A DNA stretch of 64,000 nucleotides from Carettochelys insculpta (taxonomy: Eukaryota; Chordata; Testudines; Carettochelyidae). Made by a program: the position numbers and the translations under genes. Below, piece after piece: positions 43,721 through 55,592 of the stretch (its first letter is position 1; the number at the start of each line of letters is the position of its first letter). Below the pieces are notes generated by a model. That model searched no databases, had not been told where the DNA came from, and saw only the letters and a list, made by a program, of their open reading frames with translations. Where the stretch lies: positions 208,949,298-209,013,297 of the forward strand of contig NC_134138.1 of assembly GCF_033958435.1 (NCBI RefSeq), read 5' to 3'.

Positions 43721-44148
43721 GGTTCCATCTGGCCAGTTTGGGGCTTGGTGTCTGCTGCAGGGCCTTGCCAGAGAGTGGCTGGCAGCCCTACAGATGCTGC
43801 CTGTCTCCACGCTTCTGTCTCCTGCCATGGGGTCTCTGGGTCCTTAAAGCTGTAAGAACTGCAGGGCCAGAGACCATAGAGCCCCACTGGGGCCGCCTGG
43901 AGCATCTCCATTCTCCAGCAGGCCACCGCAATAGCGGACCACTTCTTCCAGAAGAAGCAGTCCGCAAGTGTCTACACATGATTTCTGGTTTCTGCTTTCT
44001 GGTTTCACAGCGGAGTACGGACTCTGGAAGATGTGGTGTCTTTCCGGATTCCTTCCAGAGAGCACCTTGCATGTGTAGATGCTCCACTGATCTTCCAGAA
44101 GAAGCCACCTCTCTTCTGTAGGATCATGCATGTGTAGAAGCAGCCTTA

Positions 44149-45534
44149 GAGATTATAGTGGAAAACACGTTACACTTCAACTTGCAATGCTCTATGTCAG
44201 GGAAAAATCCACAGGCAGAAACTGGTCTGCACATAAAAGAACTTTCTTGTAGTAAAAGATGGCAGCAGTACCTTCTCTGTAGCCCGGTTGTGACTCTACA
44301 TCCAGTCCAGAGTCCCATTCTGGTCATTCTGCTAACTCTGAATCTCTTTTGAATATTCTCTAGTATGTTACAAATAAATAAATTAAAAAAACAAGTAGAA
44401 GAAATTGACATATATGTTCAGAGGCTGAAGCAGAACTGATTTACTGTAAGGACAGTTTAAAGAACTACATTTATTTAGTTTAGCCAAGAAAAACTAAGCA
44501 GAAATGTGATAAAGCCACAAGTACTTGAAAAAAAATAGTAACATCAGTTTATCCTCTCTCAGGAGGAACAGGCATTATTTAGGATCTAGTCCTGCATACA
44601 AGTAAATAGATTTATCTGAATTAGTTTGTTCACTTCCTGGAGTCTTCTTATCTCCCAGATCAAATTTTAGGAATAATATCCCAAGGGAAATAGAAGAAAC
44701 TATCAACGTATCAGTTAAAAATAGAAAAAGATAAGATAAAAGGATAATTAGTAAATGTAATTGAGGGACTGTTTTGATCTTTTACTTTGGTGATGTCTTT
44801 TTTTCCATCAGGATGACTACTGTGTACTTCAATCAGGTAGAGAATGAGGTCACAGTACGTGGGAGAGTAAGGGGTATGGATCCAGATCTCATTTAAGACC
44901 AGATTTAGGTTCATTAGTGCCAAAATCTCATAAACCATTTAATCTCATAATCCATTTTCCGGACACTTCAATAAAAATAGTGTTAATCTTGTGTGATCAG
45001 CTGAGCTCTTGAGATTTTTATCACCTTGAGAAAGAAATATTTTAGTTATGTCCAGAATGAGAAAATCAGACCCCTTTTAGTTTGAGATCTGACATTGCAG
45101 ATGTAGGGCTCAATTAAGGGTTTCAACTGCAAATTACCACTCCCCACATTCAGAAGCGTTAATATTCATTTTTGGATCATCCCTAATTTCAATGAGATTT
45201 TGTTCTGTTTTTTCCTTTTTGGATGATTTTAATGATTATCTTCTTCAAAGTCAACTATTTTATTTTGTGCATATGATGGTGAAGATATGAAGTCACATGT
45301 TAAATAACTCGCATTGTTTCTTTTTATAATTATAAATATAGTTGTCTGTATTCACATTATTCCTCTGAATACAGGAGACTGATTTCTGTTCTGATTTATA
45401 CTGTTGCAAAAGTATTGCATACACAATTTCATTTTCATTTAAAAATATTTCTCTCATTAAGCTTTTGTGAAAGAAAGGTAATCTGCCAACCCACAAAAGA
45501 TTAATGCTGTTTAAGCAAAAATTTAAATCAATGT
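44149..45534. other. No gene seen
   Basis: AT-rich spacer between the two coding Harbinger elements. Confidence 0.55.
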
Positions 45535-45952
45535 GGGTGCATCTACACTAGCAGGCTACTTCAAAGTAGCCAGCACAACATCGAAATAGTAAGCATTGCG
45601 TCTACGTGAGCCATGCACTATTTCAATGTTGAAATCGACATTAGGCGGTGAGACGTTGAAATCGCTATTCCTATCCAAAGGTGGGAATAACGCCCTACTT
45701 CGACATTGAACGTCAAAGTAGGATGTGTATAGATGATCCACATCCCACTACTTCAAAATAGCGGGATCCTTCATGGCGGCAATCAACTGAGGGGTTGAGA
45801 CTTGCTGTCCAGCCCCAGTGGGCTTCTATGATCACCGTGCGCAGCAGCCCTTAAAGCACCACGGACCCAGCTTTCATGTGGCAGGAAGCTGAGACCGTGT
45901 AGGCAGCAGCACACGCACTTTCCAAAGGCCCCGATCCGTGCATTCACCACCC

Positions 45953-47380
45953 ATGGCATCCAGACAGCCCCCTGAACACCCCCAAGGCTCCCCCCCGAGG
46001 GGTGCCGGCAGCCAAACAGGGGCCAAAAAGCAGTGGGGCCCCACCTGGTTGGAAGCCGAGCTCTGAGACCTGCTGGGGCTCTGGGGTGAGGAGGAGGTGC
46101 TCCACATGATGGAGAACAAGTGGCGGAATGCAGAAGCATTTGCCTTACTGGCCGAGGGCCTTGCTGCCCAGGGTCACCCTGCTTGCACTTTGGATCACAT
46201 CTGGCGCACGGTGAAGGAGTTGCAGCAGGATTACGCCCACACCTGGGACTTGGCCAGCTGGTCTGGGGCCACTGCTGCTGCTTGTCCCTGTTACAGGGAG
46301 GTCAGGGCCATCCTGGGTCCCTGGAACACCTCCTCTCCCCAGGCCACATTGGATACCACATCTGAGGAGTCCCAGCAGGCCTGGGAGCTGGAGTCCGGCC
46401 CGGAGGCCAGCCCCACACCCCGGGGCCCACCCCTTGGGACAGCAGAGGAGGTGTCCAGCAGTGAGGAGGGGAGGGATCCTCATAGACCTCCCCTCCTGGA
46501 GCACCAGCTAGGCATCTGCCCACCGGGGTTCCCCCAACTGCGGCAGTGGATGGTCAGGTATGTACCCCACTGGGCACACACCCATGGGGCAGGGGCACCA
46601 GACATGACCGGGAGCCTCACACACCCCGCAGTGGGCCCCGACCCGCAACTGCCCAGCCAAAGCATGGTCTCAGGATGGCGGCATGGCTATCAGCGCCCAT
46701 CATCACCCACAGCCATGGACATCACTGTGCCCTAACCTTGGGGGCAGGGGGACCATGCAATGGGGACACCCAACAGGGACACCACACCCACCAATGGGGA
46801 CAGAGACCCAGTACCCAAGGGGGGGACGGGGGAAATGGGCCACGGGTCAGGGCACAGTAATAACAGCCTTTCTCTCCCTCTCTCCCTCTCTGCAGCTGCA
46901 CCATCTGAGGCCCCAGGCAGCCAGGCACCCTCCATGGTCCCTGAGAGCCCTCCGGAGGTCAGGCACTGCCAGCACTCAGGCACACCACCACCAGACCTAG
47001 GGGATGGCTCCCGTGGACCCCCAGCTCCTGTTGTTTCTCCAGTGGCAGGTGGAGGTGGCCGAGGAGAGGCTCTGCTTTGACTGGGAGGAGTCCACCTGGC
47101 ATCGGGTGGTGTGGCAGGAATTCATGGGCATATTCCGGGACATAGCTGGGTCACTCCGGGAGGCGGTCACCTGGCTCCCGCCCCCCCCCACTGCCCCTCC
47201 TGCCTCCCTCCCTGCTGCTCCATCCAATGCCCCCCTGCCACCCTATCTGTCTCACCCATCACCCTACCTGCCTCGCCCACTGCCCCACCTGCCTCACTGC
47301 CTGCCATGCTGCCCGCCAGCTTCCCAGGACCAGAGCCCACTGGGGCTGAAGACTAGTCGGTGGAGGCATTCTGGCTGTAT
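45953..47380 (+). pseudogene. Harbinger Myb/SANT-like DNA-binding protein
   Basis: ATG 45953 opens a frame reading MASRQPPEH ... GPTWLEAEL. TGA 46064-46066 then interrupts it, and the same frame continues DLLGLWGEEEVLHMMENKW ... TLDHIWRTVKELQQDY to about 46555. This is a trihelix Myb/SANT-like DNA-binding domain followed by an acidic, proline-rich linker. A likely intron begins at GTATGT (46558) and ends after a pyrimidine-rich CTCTGCAG (46895). Downstream, SEAPGSQAPSMVPE and then, in another frame, LLLFLQWQVEVAEERL to IFRDIAGSLREAV give the C-terminal helical region, so a frameshift near 46.99 kb is probable. Exact splice phase is unresolved. Confidence 0.75.
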
Positions 47381-47759
47381 CTGCTGGTCCTCCCAGCCTC
47401 CAGCTGGCTGCAACAGGGACTGTGGACAAGGGGGGCACGGCTGTGACCTGTACCCGTCAGGGGTCGCGCCCCTCTACACCCACCCCAGATTGATGGGCTG
47501 ACAGCTGAGCCATCTGCTGTCCCCCCCACATTTGTATATAGTTGTTCCCCTTGTATATAGTTGTCCCCCTTTGTATATTGGTTCCATATTTTGTTGTGCA
47601 CATAAGACAGTTTACCGGTATTCTATAATCCACAGTTTTATTTTCCAAAGAACCTGAGACATATGCTTGTTGGGGTGATGGTGTGCGGGCGGTGGGGGCG
47701 GTGGGGGCAGTGTGTGGGCGGCCCTCCAGGGAAGGCCAGGGAGGTTCTCAGGGGTCTAC

Positions 47760-49179
47760 CTATTGAAAATGGACCTGCAGGGCCTCACGGACCCATACTC
47801 CCTCATGGTGGGCCTGGCGATTGGGTGTGGTGACTGGCTGGAGGAAGCCCTTGCCAGTGTTGACTGTCCACCCCTGGATGAAGGCCTCCCCCTTGCTCTC
47901 AACAATGTTGTGGAGCGTGCAGCATGCACCCATAACCTGGGGGATGTTCTGGAGGTCAATGTCCAGGCAGGCAAGGAGGCATCGCCAGTGGTCCTTAAGG
48001 CGGCTGAAGGTCCTCTCCACCACCTGGCAGGCGTGGTTCAGTCGGGTGTTGAACTGCTTCTGGCTGGCGGTGAGGTGGCCGGTGTACGGACACATGAAGC
48101 AGTGCTGGAGTGGGTAGGCCACGTCTGCCACGAGGCAGAGGGGCACAGTGGTGTCCCCCAGAGGGAGAATGCTCTGGGGGATGTAGGTCCCTGCCTCCAT
48201 CTGGTGGCACAGGCCCGAGTTCCTAAAAATGCAGGCATCATGTGTACAGCTGGTCCAGCCCATGTAGACATCCTGGAAGTAGCCGTGGCTGTCCACCATG
48301 GCCTGCAGGACCACAGAGTGGTAGCCCCTCCGATTGATGTATCTTCCGCTGCTGTTGTTGGGGCCGTGAATGGGGCTGTGGGTCCTGTCCAGGGCCCCAA
48401 AGTAGTTTGGGAACCCCATGGCAGTAAATCTGGTGATGGCTGAGTCCATGTCTCTGACTCGGATGACCCTCTGAAGCACCATGGCATTGAGTGCACGGAC
48501 CACCTGTGGGGAGGGAACACAAGCACCCATGAGAGTGTGCTGGGTGCCCCAGGCCTCTCCCCCAGTCCCCCCTTCCGGGGACCTCCCCAGGCACCCCCCC
48601 ACCCAGCCCCTCCCTCCCCGGCCCCACACCCAGCCCCCTCCCTCCCCGGAACTCCTCCCTCCCCAGATCCACACCTGGCCCCCTCCCGGCCCCCCGCCCC
48701 CCAGTGGGTGCGTGCCCAGGCCTCCTTACATCCATGACAATGGCCCTGACCATGGCCTTTCCCACTCCAAACTTGTGTCCCACAGAGCGGTAGCTGTCTG
48801 GAGTGGCCAGCTTCCAGACAGCTATTGCGACCCTCTTCTTGACGGGGAGGGCGCTCTGCATCTGGGTGTCCTGGTGCCTCAGTGTGGGGGTGAGCCACTG
48901 GCAGAGCTCCAGGAAGGTCTGCCGGTGCATGCAGAAGTTCTGCAGCCACATGTCTTTGTCCCACTCCCCTATGACCAGCTGCTCCCATCACTCGGAGCTG
49001 GTGGGGTAGCTCCAGAGGCGGCAGAGAACCCAGCGGGGGAGGAACAGGGGAACCTGGTGGTCAGGGGTGTCCCCATCTGCCCCCTGGGAGGGCCCGCCTG
49101 CCAGAAGCTGCTGGGCAGCCTCCCATGCAGCACCTGGCAGGGTGCTTGCTCCCTGGGTGACTACCTGGAAGGCTTCCAT
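47760..49179 (-). pseudogene. Harbinger DDE transposase, two exons, one in-frame stop
   Basis: Similar in kind to vertebrate HARBI1. Exon 1 runs from ATG 49179 down to 48730. It contains a helix-turn-helix region (QTFLELCQWL ... VKKRVAIAVWKL) and a TGA at 48990-48988 that fits CGA decay. A 226-bp intron (48729-48504) has GTAAGG at its donor and CCCACAG at its acceptor and keeps phase 0. Exon 2 (48503-47760) carries the catalytic triad: D in GALDRT (48389-48387), D in VADVAYPL (48125-48123) and E in VERTFSRLKDHW (48017-48015). The length of about 397 residues is near the family norm. Apart from the single stop, the whole protein is readable. Confidence 0.87.
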
Positions 49180-49575
49180 GTGCTGCTGCTGCTGGTGGTC
49201 TGTGGCTGCTGTGTGTCAGTCTGCGAGAGTGTGGCTAGAGCTCTCCAGACCTTGTACTGTGCAGGTTGGGTGTGTTTGGGAGGGGCCCTTTAAAGGAGCG
49301 GCTTGCTGGTGCCCTGGAAGGGCTAGTCCAGCCTGTGACCCCATCTGCAGGCTTTCCTGGCCCCTTATTTCTACAGGGTGTGCTTGTGTGTGTGAACGCT
49401 CTGCGTTTCCTTTCAGGGCGGCTCCTTTTGACATTCCACATCACTACTTTGATGTTGAACATCGACGGCACCAGCCACAGAGGATGTGTGGATGATACGC
49501 ATTGAAGTAGCCTATTTCAATGTTGTTACTTTGAAATAGGCTACTTCGATGTAGTGTCCTAGTGTAGACATAGCC

Positions 49576-51124
49576 TCTATGTAATAGTAATGGCAATACA
49601 TACCATTTACTCTTTTTAAAAATGTTTCATCATCAGACTATTTAAAATGTTGACTTGATAATCCCCCCAAATCTGCTGTGAGGCAAAGAAGTAAATGTTC
49701 TACAACTGTTGTGTCAGTGGTAAACCGAGGCACAAATATGCTAAGTCTGTGGTTGAGTTAGAAAGAGAGGCCAAGAGACCTAACCCTCAGTCCTCCAACT
49801 TAACTACTTAACACACTTCTATGGCTGGAGTGCAGAGATTTAGAAAAATGTTCACTTCTCACAGAATAAAATCTTTGCTAATTGTTGTATTATAATATCT
49901 TTTCCTAACTCTTTCTCCCGTGCACTAGAATGACATGAGTAACCAAAAAACTTACATGTCACTGTATATATGAAATCTTTTCTCACTCATTTCCATTCAG
50001 CACCTTGATATGCAGCATGGCATATTCAGTGGTTTGGTCATTCAACTATCTTTTCATTTGATATATGTATATCAGTAATGGTTGCTTTCTTTGATGAATG
50101 ACAGCATGTATACCTTTTGTTCATTTCCTCTTAGTAAAAATTAATGCTCTGCAAGCTTACATTTGCCTAGGAAGGCCTCTATCCATCTGGATAGTGGCAT
50201 TCTTAGCTAAAAAGACATTTTATAAAATAACGGAATGTAACAGCACTGGTATTGGATATAGTGTGTTTGGAGCTTTTATATGTTCATGGCATATCAAAGT
50301 AATTATGCTTATTATATACTATTAGGCAAGAAGTCACATCTTTGTGCAGAGAATGCTTCTGTCAAACCCAGTTTAAATCTCTGCACACTTATTTTTCATC
50401 ACAGACAGCTAATTTCTATTCTGAATAGCAACTTTTGTAGCTGAAGAAGCATTACACAGAATTTAGCATTCCTGAAAGTTGACCACTTTTGTTGAGTAAT
50501 AACATACCTCTACTTTATTGCTAAGATCAGAATACAGATCAAACATGAGATAATCTTACAAATAGTTTGGAGGTTAATAAATGCTACCTATTTAACCTTC
50601 TGATTTTGCTTTATGCTTCTAAGTGATGGAGGAATATACTATTAACGATCTAAATGTCTATTTCATAATTAGTATCTCTGCAAAGTAGTTGTTAGATGCT
50701 TTAACGAGGAATAATCAACTCTAAAATGGTCAGTTGTTTCAGGATGAGCAAGTAATCTGGTATGCTTTTAAAGTAGAGGAGCTGTTGCAAAAAATGAATG
50801 TATAAATAGAGTAATTAGGGCTATGTCTCCCAATGTATGTCTCCAATTGGCTCAATTTACAGCTATTCAAATTCGGCTTAAGATCTGAAAGTTAAGCTGT
50901 ATTTTATGGTTCATGTATCATCAAGAGAATTGAAGTTTCCCCAGAAGAAATGGAATAGACAATTCTCTTAAGACTGTAAGCTCTTTGGGAGAGAGGCCAT
51001 CTTATTTTCTGTGTCTCTACGAGACTTAGCACAATGAGATCCTGATCCATGCCTAGGGCTCTGAGGTAGTACAAATTGTTCTGAAAGGCAATGTTTCTTA
51101 CTTGTTATAACTCTTCAATACTAT
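49576..51124. other. No gene; contains an old interspersed repeat near 50.95-51.08 kb
   Basis: AT-rich. The segment at about 50965-51075 (GACTGTAAGCTCTTTGGGAG, then GACTTAGCACAATGAGATCC) matches a repeat tail commonly seen in amniote genomes, but I cannot name its family with certainty. The rest is unclassified. Confidence 0.5.
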
Positions 51125-51595
51125 GGCTGCATCTACACTAGCCCCCTTCTTTCAGAAGTGGCATGTTAATAAGGCAGTTTGGAAGATGCTAATTAGGTGC
51201 TGATATGAATATGCAGGGACTCATTAGCATAATGGCAGCTGTGCGCGATTTGAAAGTGCGGCTTTCAGAACGTATGCTTCCCATGTAGATGGGGGCCTTT
51301 TGAAAGGACCCCCGACTTCAAAACCCCTTCTTCCTATTTGGTTTTAGTGAACCAGAAGTCCTGTCTGTTGACAAAAGGGCCCCAGAGCAGCTACATGTCT
51401 GTTTTGTTGACAGAACACTGTCAAGAGACGTGTTATACCTAAACAGGGAGAGGTATAATGCTGCCGATGGATGTGCCAGGTTTTGTTGTCAGGCTGTTGA
51501 CAAAGTGCATTTTGTGTGTAAACATTCCACAGTCTTTCTGGACAAAAGCCTGGTTTTGGCGGGAAAAGCTGTTTGTGTAAACTTGACCTTATAGT
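51125..51595. mobile_element. Composite of two MITE pieces
   Basis: 51125-51330 begins GGCTGCATCTACACTAGCCC and carries the AGATGCTAATTAGG / CTCATTAGCATAATGGC pair of the family at 5725-5912. From about 51345 another MITE with repeated TGTTGACAAAA/TTTTGTTGACAG motifs continues to 51595 (TGTGTAAACTTGACC). The junction suggests insertion or a chimeric element. Confidence 0.6.
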
Positions 51596-52279
51596 TTGGT
51601 AGTTCACGTATGCCTTGTCTATTTTCTTACTTCTGTCTCATAAAAAAAAAGTTTTTAAAACCCTGATTAAAAGTGAAGTCACACATCATAGTTTAAAATA
51701 GGCAGACTGGCTCCTGAAAACTAAAAACATTGTGTGATGGTATTCAGTGTAAATTGTCTTGTTAGTCTGGATCAGCAGCCAGAATCTAACAGGAAAAGAA
51801 AGACATTTTACTCATATGAAGATAACAAAAGCTACATGAATTTTGGTATCACAGTATACAAACATGTAAAGATTGAAACAGATCTTCAACTGACGTAAAC
51901 AGAGATAGCTTCACCAGATAAATGCTTGGCCTAATGCCTATAAGTCACGCTTTATTTTGGTTAGAAGTTATGGGAATGTTGAAAAAAATGGTGAGTGGTA
52001 ATCCTTGTTACATTTTGACTTGAAAAGTAATTGGATTATTTACTGGAAATACATTTTAGGGCCATATTCAACCCTCAGAAATAGTTGAGAAATGATATTC
52101 CTTGCATAGAATGAGGATAGAAAAATGTAATATATTATTATATTTCAGTTACTTAAAACAATAATTTACAAGAAAATCTGCATAATGTATAAAGCAATGT
52201 CTAATAAGAAAAGTAGGAAAGAGAACAAACACTGGCAGGTTAAGTGTGAAAGCCACCTAGGAATCGGAGACGCAACATG
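51596..52279. other. No gene seen
   Basis: AT-rich sequence upstream of a CR1 copy. Confidence 0.5.
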
Positions 52280-53390
52280 CTAAAGATGCAGAAGCATTTT
52301 TTAAGTAAATCAAGTAGGCAGCCTGCCAAGCAGGTAGTGGGCTTGATGACAATGGTGTTAAAGGAGAATTCAGTGAAGAATGGGCCCTTGCAAAGAAGCT
52401 AAAATAATTCATTTTATTGGTTCTCACCATAGAGGATGCTAGAGCTATTTTTATTGGGTGATCTGATATATTGTTTCAAAATGATGTGTCATGCAATGAG
52501 ATTTTTGAACAATTTGGTAAATAAAACAGTCGTAAGTCACCAGAACCAGGTGATATTCCGAAGAAACTAATATATGAAATTGCAGACCTCTTAACTGGTA
52601 AGCTACCTTTCACTGAGGTCAGCCTCTGTACCAACTGACTGAAAGGTAGCTAACATAATGCCATTTTTTAAAAAGGGCTCCAAACGAAAGCCAGATAATT
52701 ACAAGCCAGTGAACCTGACTTCACAGCCAATCAAATGGGTAGAAACTACACTAAAAAAACAGACATACAGATCAACACAAATTGGGGAAGTGTCAACATT
52801 GCTTCTGAAATGGGAAGTCATGCTTCACAGACTCTCAGCAATAAGCATGTAGATAATAGTGATCCAGTTGATACAGTGTACTTGGACTTTCAGAAAACCA
52901 TTGAGAAGGTCCCTTACCAAAGATTCTTGAGGACACTAAGTAGCCATAGTGTAAGAGGGAAGGTCCTCTCATAGATTAGTAACTGGCTGAAAGATAGGAA
53001 ACAAAGATAGGAATAAATAGTCTATTTTCACAATGGAGAGACGTAAATATTGGGGTTCCCCAATGATCTGTATTTGGCCCTGTGGTCTTCATTGTTCACC
53101 TCCTTTTCCAGATTATTAGTGAATCATTGAAGTGGCAAAATTTGCAGACAATACAAAATTACTGGAAATAGTTGAGTTCAAAGCAGATTGTGAGGAGTTA
53201 CAAAAGGAATCTCTCAAAACTGGGTGACTGGACAACAAAATGGCATATGAAATTAAATGCTGCCAAGTGCAAACAAAGTAATCTCCCTCAGACTCAATTA
53301 CCTATTTCTAAAATAGGCAAAAAAGTTCTTTCTTCCACTCACCCTCCATTTTGTCTGTGGTGTTTGTCGAAGAGTTGTTCCTGCAAACAT
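52280..53390 (+). mobile_element. CR1 LINE fragment, reverse-transcriptase region
   Basis: Translations in shifting frames give CR1 ORF2 blocks in order: a SPGDIPKKLI-like stretch (52545), KPDNYKPVNLTSQ (52690), DPVDTVYLDFQKTIEKVP (52865) and LSKLGDWTTKWHMKLNAAKC (53215). Numerous stops and indels mark it as old. It ends where a hAT element begins at 53402. Confidence 0.85.
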
Positions 53391-53401
53391 TAAGCATAGG
53401 T

Positions 53402-54226
53402 CAGGGATCTGCAGCTGAAAGAGCAAGAAGAGCCATTTTTTCAAATTCAGTTATAAAATCAGTTCTTCAGGACATGCAATGGACATAAATACAAGATAGT
53501 CCTTAATAAATAACATCAAACCATGATTTTTATCACTCCCATTTTAAGAACAGCACACACAATAATGTGTACCAGTTAGAAAGTTGTTACCCCCATCTCT
53601 GGGCTTCACCTGCTTCAGCCCCCAAAACTGCCCCCTAATTACAGGCTTTAACCCCCCGTCCCACAAACCTGCCCCCATCCTCAGGTTTAATCCACCTGAG
53701 CCCCAATACCCCCTCCCACCACCACTGGACTTAACCCCTCTGAGCCCCAAACTCCCTCCTCCCCCCCGCACAGGCTTAACTTGCCTCAGTGTGCACACTC
53801 CTGCGGCAGCCACGGCTGCTGCCTCCCGCCCCTACTCCCCACCATCTCCTCCTCCTTCTCGGCGTACTTGTTTGGCTCCAGCAGGGGCAGGCTCAGCCTC
53901 CCTCCACCCCAGCAGTCCTGCTGGCTTAGACTTCCACTCATGTGGGGTGGCTCCCTGCCCAACTGACTTTCTTTTCTGGGCTCCCTGCTGCAGCTGACTG
54001 CTGAGCTGCTCTGGTTGCTGCTGCTTAAACAACAAAACAAAATTCACTTGGCTCAATGGTAGGCAACTGAATTTAGATTTTGGTTTAAGAAGCAGCAGCC
54101 TCTGGAGCCAAAACAGGAGTCAGCAGCAGCAGCAGCTCAGCAGTCAGCTGCAGCAGGGAGCCCAGAAAAGAAAGCCAGTTGGGCAGGGAGCCACCTTAAA
54201 GATGAGCCACAGGTTGCCAACCCCTG
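53402..54226. mobile_element. hAT-type element, about 825 bp
   Basis: The left end CAGGGATCTGCAGC and right end GGTTGCCAACCCCTG are hAT-like inverse ends. Flanks GCATAGGT and ACCTAGGT agree at 6 of 8 positions, suggesting a decayed 8-bp duplication. The interior has a C-rich block (53.6-53.8 kb) and an inverted AGCAGCAGC / CAGCTGACTGCTGAGCTGCT repeat (about 53990 and 54120). No transposase frame. Confidence 0.65.
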
Positions 54227-54234
54227 ACCTAGGT

Positions 54235-55359
54235 GCTTAACTTTGAGTATGTGTTGTCCAGTGGACTTCAGTTTGACTACTGATGTGTTTAATATGAATT
54301 GGCTGAATAGTATTTACAGAATCAAAGTCATAGTCTCTGCCCCGCAAAGCTTACATTCTAGCTCTGCATTCTGACAGCGCTGGGCACAATGGGCCCTCGA
54401 TGTTATTTAGAGCATCTATGTGCTACTTCAATACAAACAATGAATAATACAGATAATAGAAGCTTTTCATGATTTATAACATGGCAATCTCAGGTTAAAT
54501 TAACTTTGTAATAACTGCTATTGCAATATCTTTTGCTCAGTGTTGTGAAATATTTAAAAGTGCTCCTGCCCTCTGGAGAGATTGAATGATCATTATTGGT
54601 GCTGAGCATTGGTATCAAGTGGGAGAATCAGGCTGTATAAAATAATGAATTTGACTGAAATAATATACTATATAAGTAGACATGATTCAATTAGTTACCT
54701 TTTTATTATTGCTTTTCATTTTATGGTTTGCAAAGATTCCCGTTCTGCACTAGTCTGAGAAGACAGAAACACATTATTGTAAGTGACAGGGGTGCCGTAT
54801 GTACAGTAAATGCTTGGAGAGAATTGCATTTTTCCTCCATGCACCATAAAATAGTTTAATAATCTAATGATTTTTCAATAAAATGACAAATTCTCCTCCC
54901 CCCGAGTAAGATGTACAGCTCTGTCCAATCCATTACCATAAAATGACTTTCAATAACCTTAAAAAGCTGAGTTCCAATGCGGGCCACAGAACCAGAAAGT
55001 TTTTCCATTGCAACTTTGTGCCATGCAGTCAGATAATGTACTTGGATGGCATGTGAGTATTACTTGCTCCATTTACATTTAGTGGTGTGTTATTTGAGAA
55101 GAAAGCCCTCTGTCATCATAGAGTTTTCTGTTCTGATATTGTTATTGAGTTTTGCTGCACTAGTTGAGTTTTCTGGTTAACTTCTGGCATATTTCTCATA
55201 ACTGTGCAAAATTCGCGACTTGGGCAAGAAAATTCATCAGTACACAGGAATATTGGACCTAATACCCAGAGAAAGTCTGTACTGCCTGATGAAGGGAAGT
55301 AAAACACAGCAAACTTCATGTGTGTAAGTGACTCTCATGCACGTGTATGTGTACACACA
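54235..55359. other. No gene; possible old repeat near 54.31-54.45 kb
   Basis: CAAAGTCATAGTCTCTGCCC and GCAAAGCTTACATTCTAGCT resemble an ancient amniote repeat tail. The rest is AT-rich. Confidence 0.45.
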
Positions 55360-55592
55360 GGCTACATCTAAACTTCAGTTCCCATTTGAAAGGGAATGCA
55401 AATGAGGAAAATCAGAAATGCAAATGACGCGCTAGTTTACATATCTCATGCTTCATTTGCATAATCACATTTTCGAAAGAGAGCCTTTAGAAAGAAAACA
55501 GCAGTGTAGATGGGCTTCTTTTGAAATAAAACCCCATTTTTAAAAGCACCCTCTTCCTGAAAAGAATTAGGAAGAATAGTGTAGATATAGCC
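55360..55592. mobile_element. MITE related to 41564-41764
   Basis: Ends GGCTACATCTAAACTTC and TAGTGTAGATATAGCC. The arms carry AAAGGGAATGCAAATGAGG and CTTCATTTGCATAATC motifs. Confidence 0.7.

Larger units (their letters stand above)
41918..44145 (-). mobile_element. PIF/Harbinger element of 2.2 kb, Myb gene only
   Basis: Begins GGCTGCTTCTACAC and ends GTGTAGAAGCAGCC. It is flanked by TTA on both sides (41915-41917, 44146-44148), a typical Harbinger TWA duplication. It contains a minus-strand Myb/SANT-like pseudogene but no DDE transposase, so it is non-autonomous. A MITE-like half-palindrome with its own GGCTGTTTCTACAC end lies at about 42078-42275, and a large internal inverted duplication is present. 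Confidence 0.8.
45535..49575. mobile_element. PIF/Harbinger transposon with both genes, 4.0 kb
   Basis: The left end GGGTGCATCTACACTAGC and right end CTAGTGTAGACATAGCC are inverse, with subterminal CTACTTCGA-type repeats. Flanking bases TGT and TCT may be a decayed 3-bp duplication. Inside, a plus-strand Myb/SANT-like gene and a minus-strand DDE transposase gene converge near 47.5-47.7 kb, the standard Harbinger layout. Both genes carry a CGA-to-TGA-type stop. Its ends match the 710-bp element at 639-1348. Confidence 0.9.

Noticed and set aside
47712..48443. 243-codon plus-strand open frame
   Set aside because: It lies antisense to exon 2 of the Harbinger transposase; the minus strand carries the DDE residues and splice sites.
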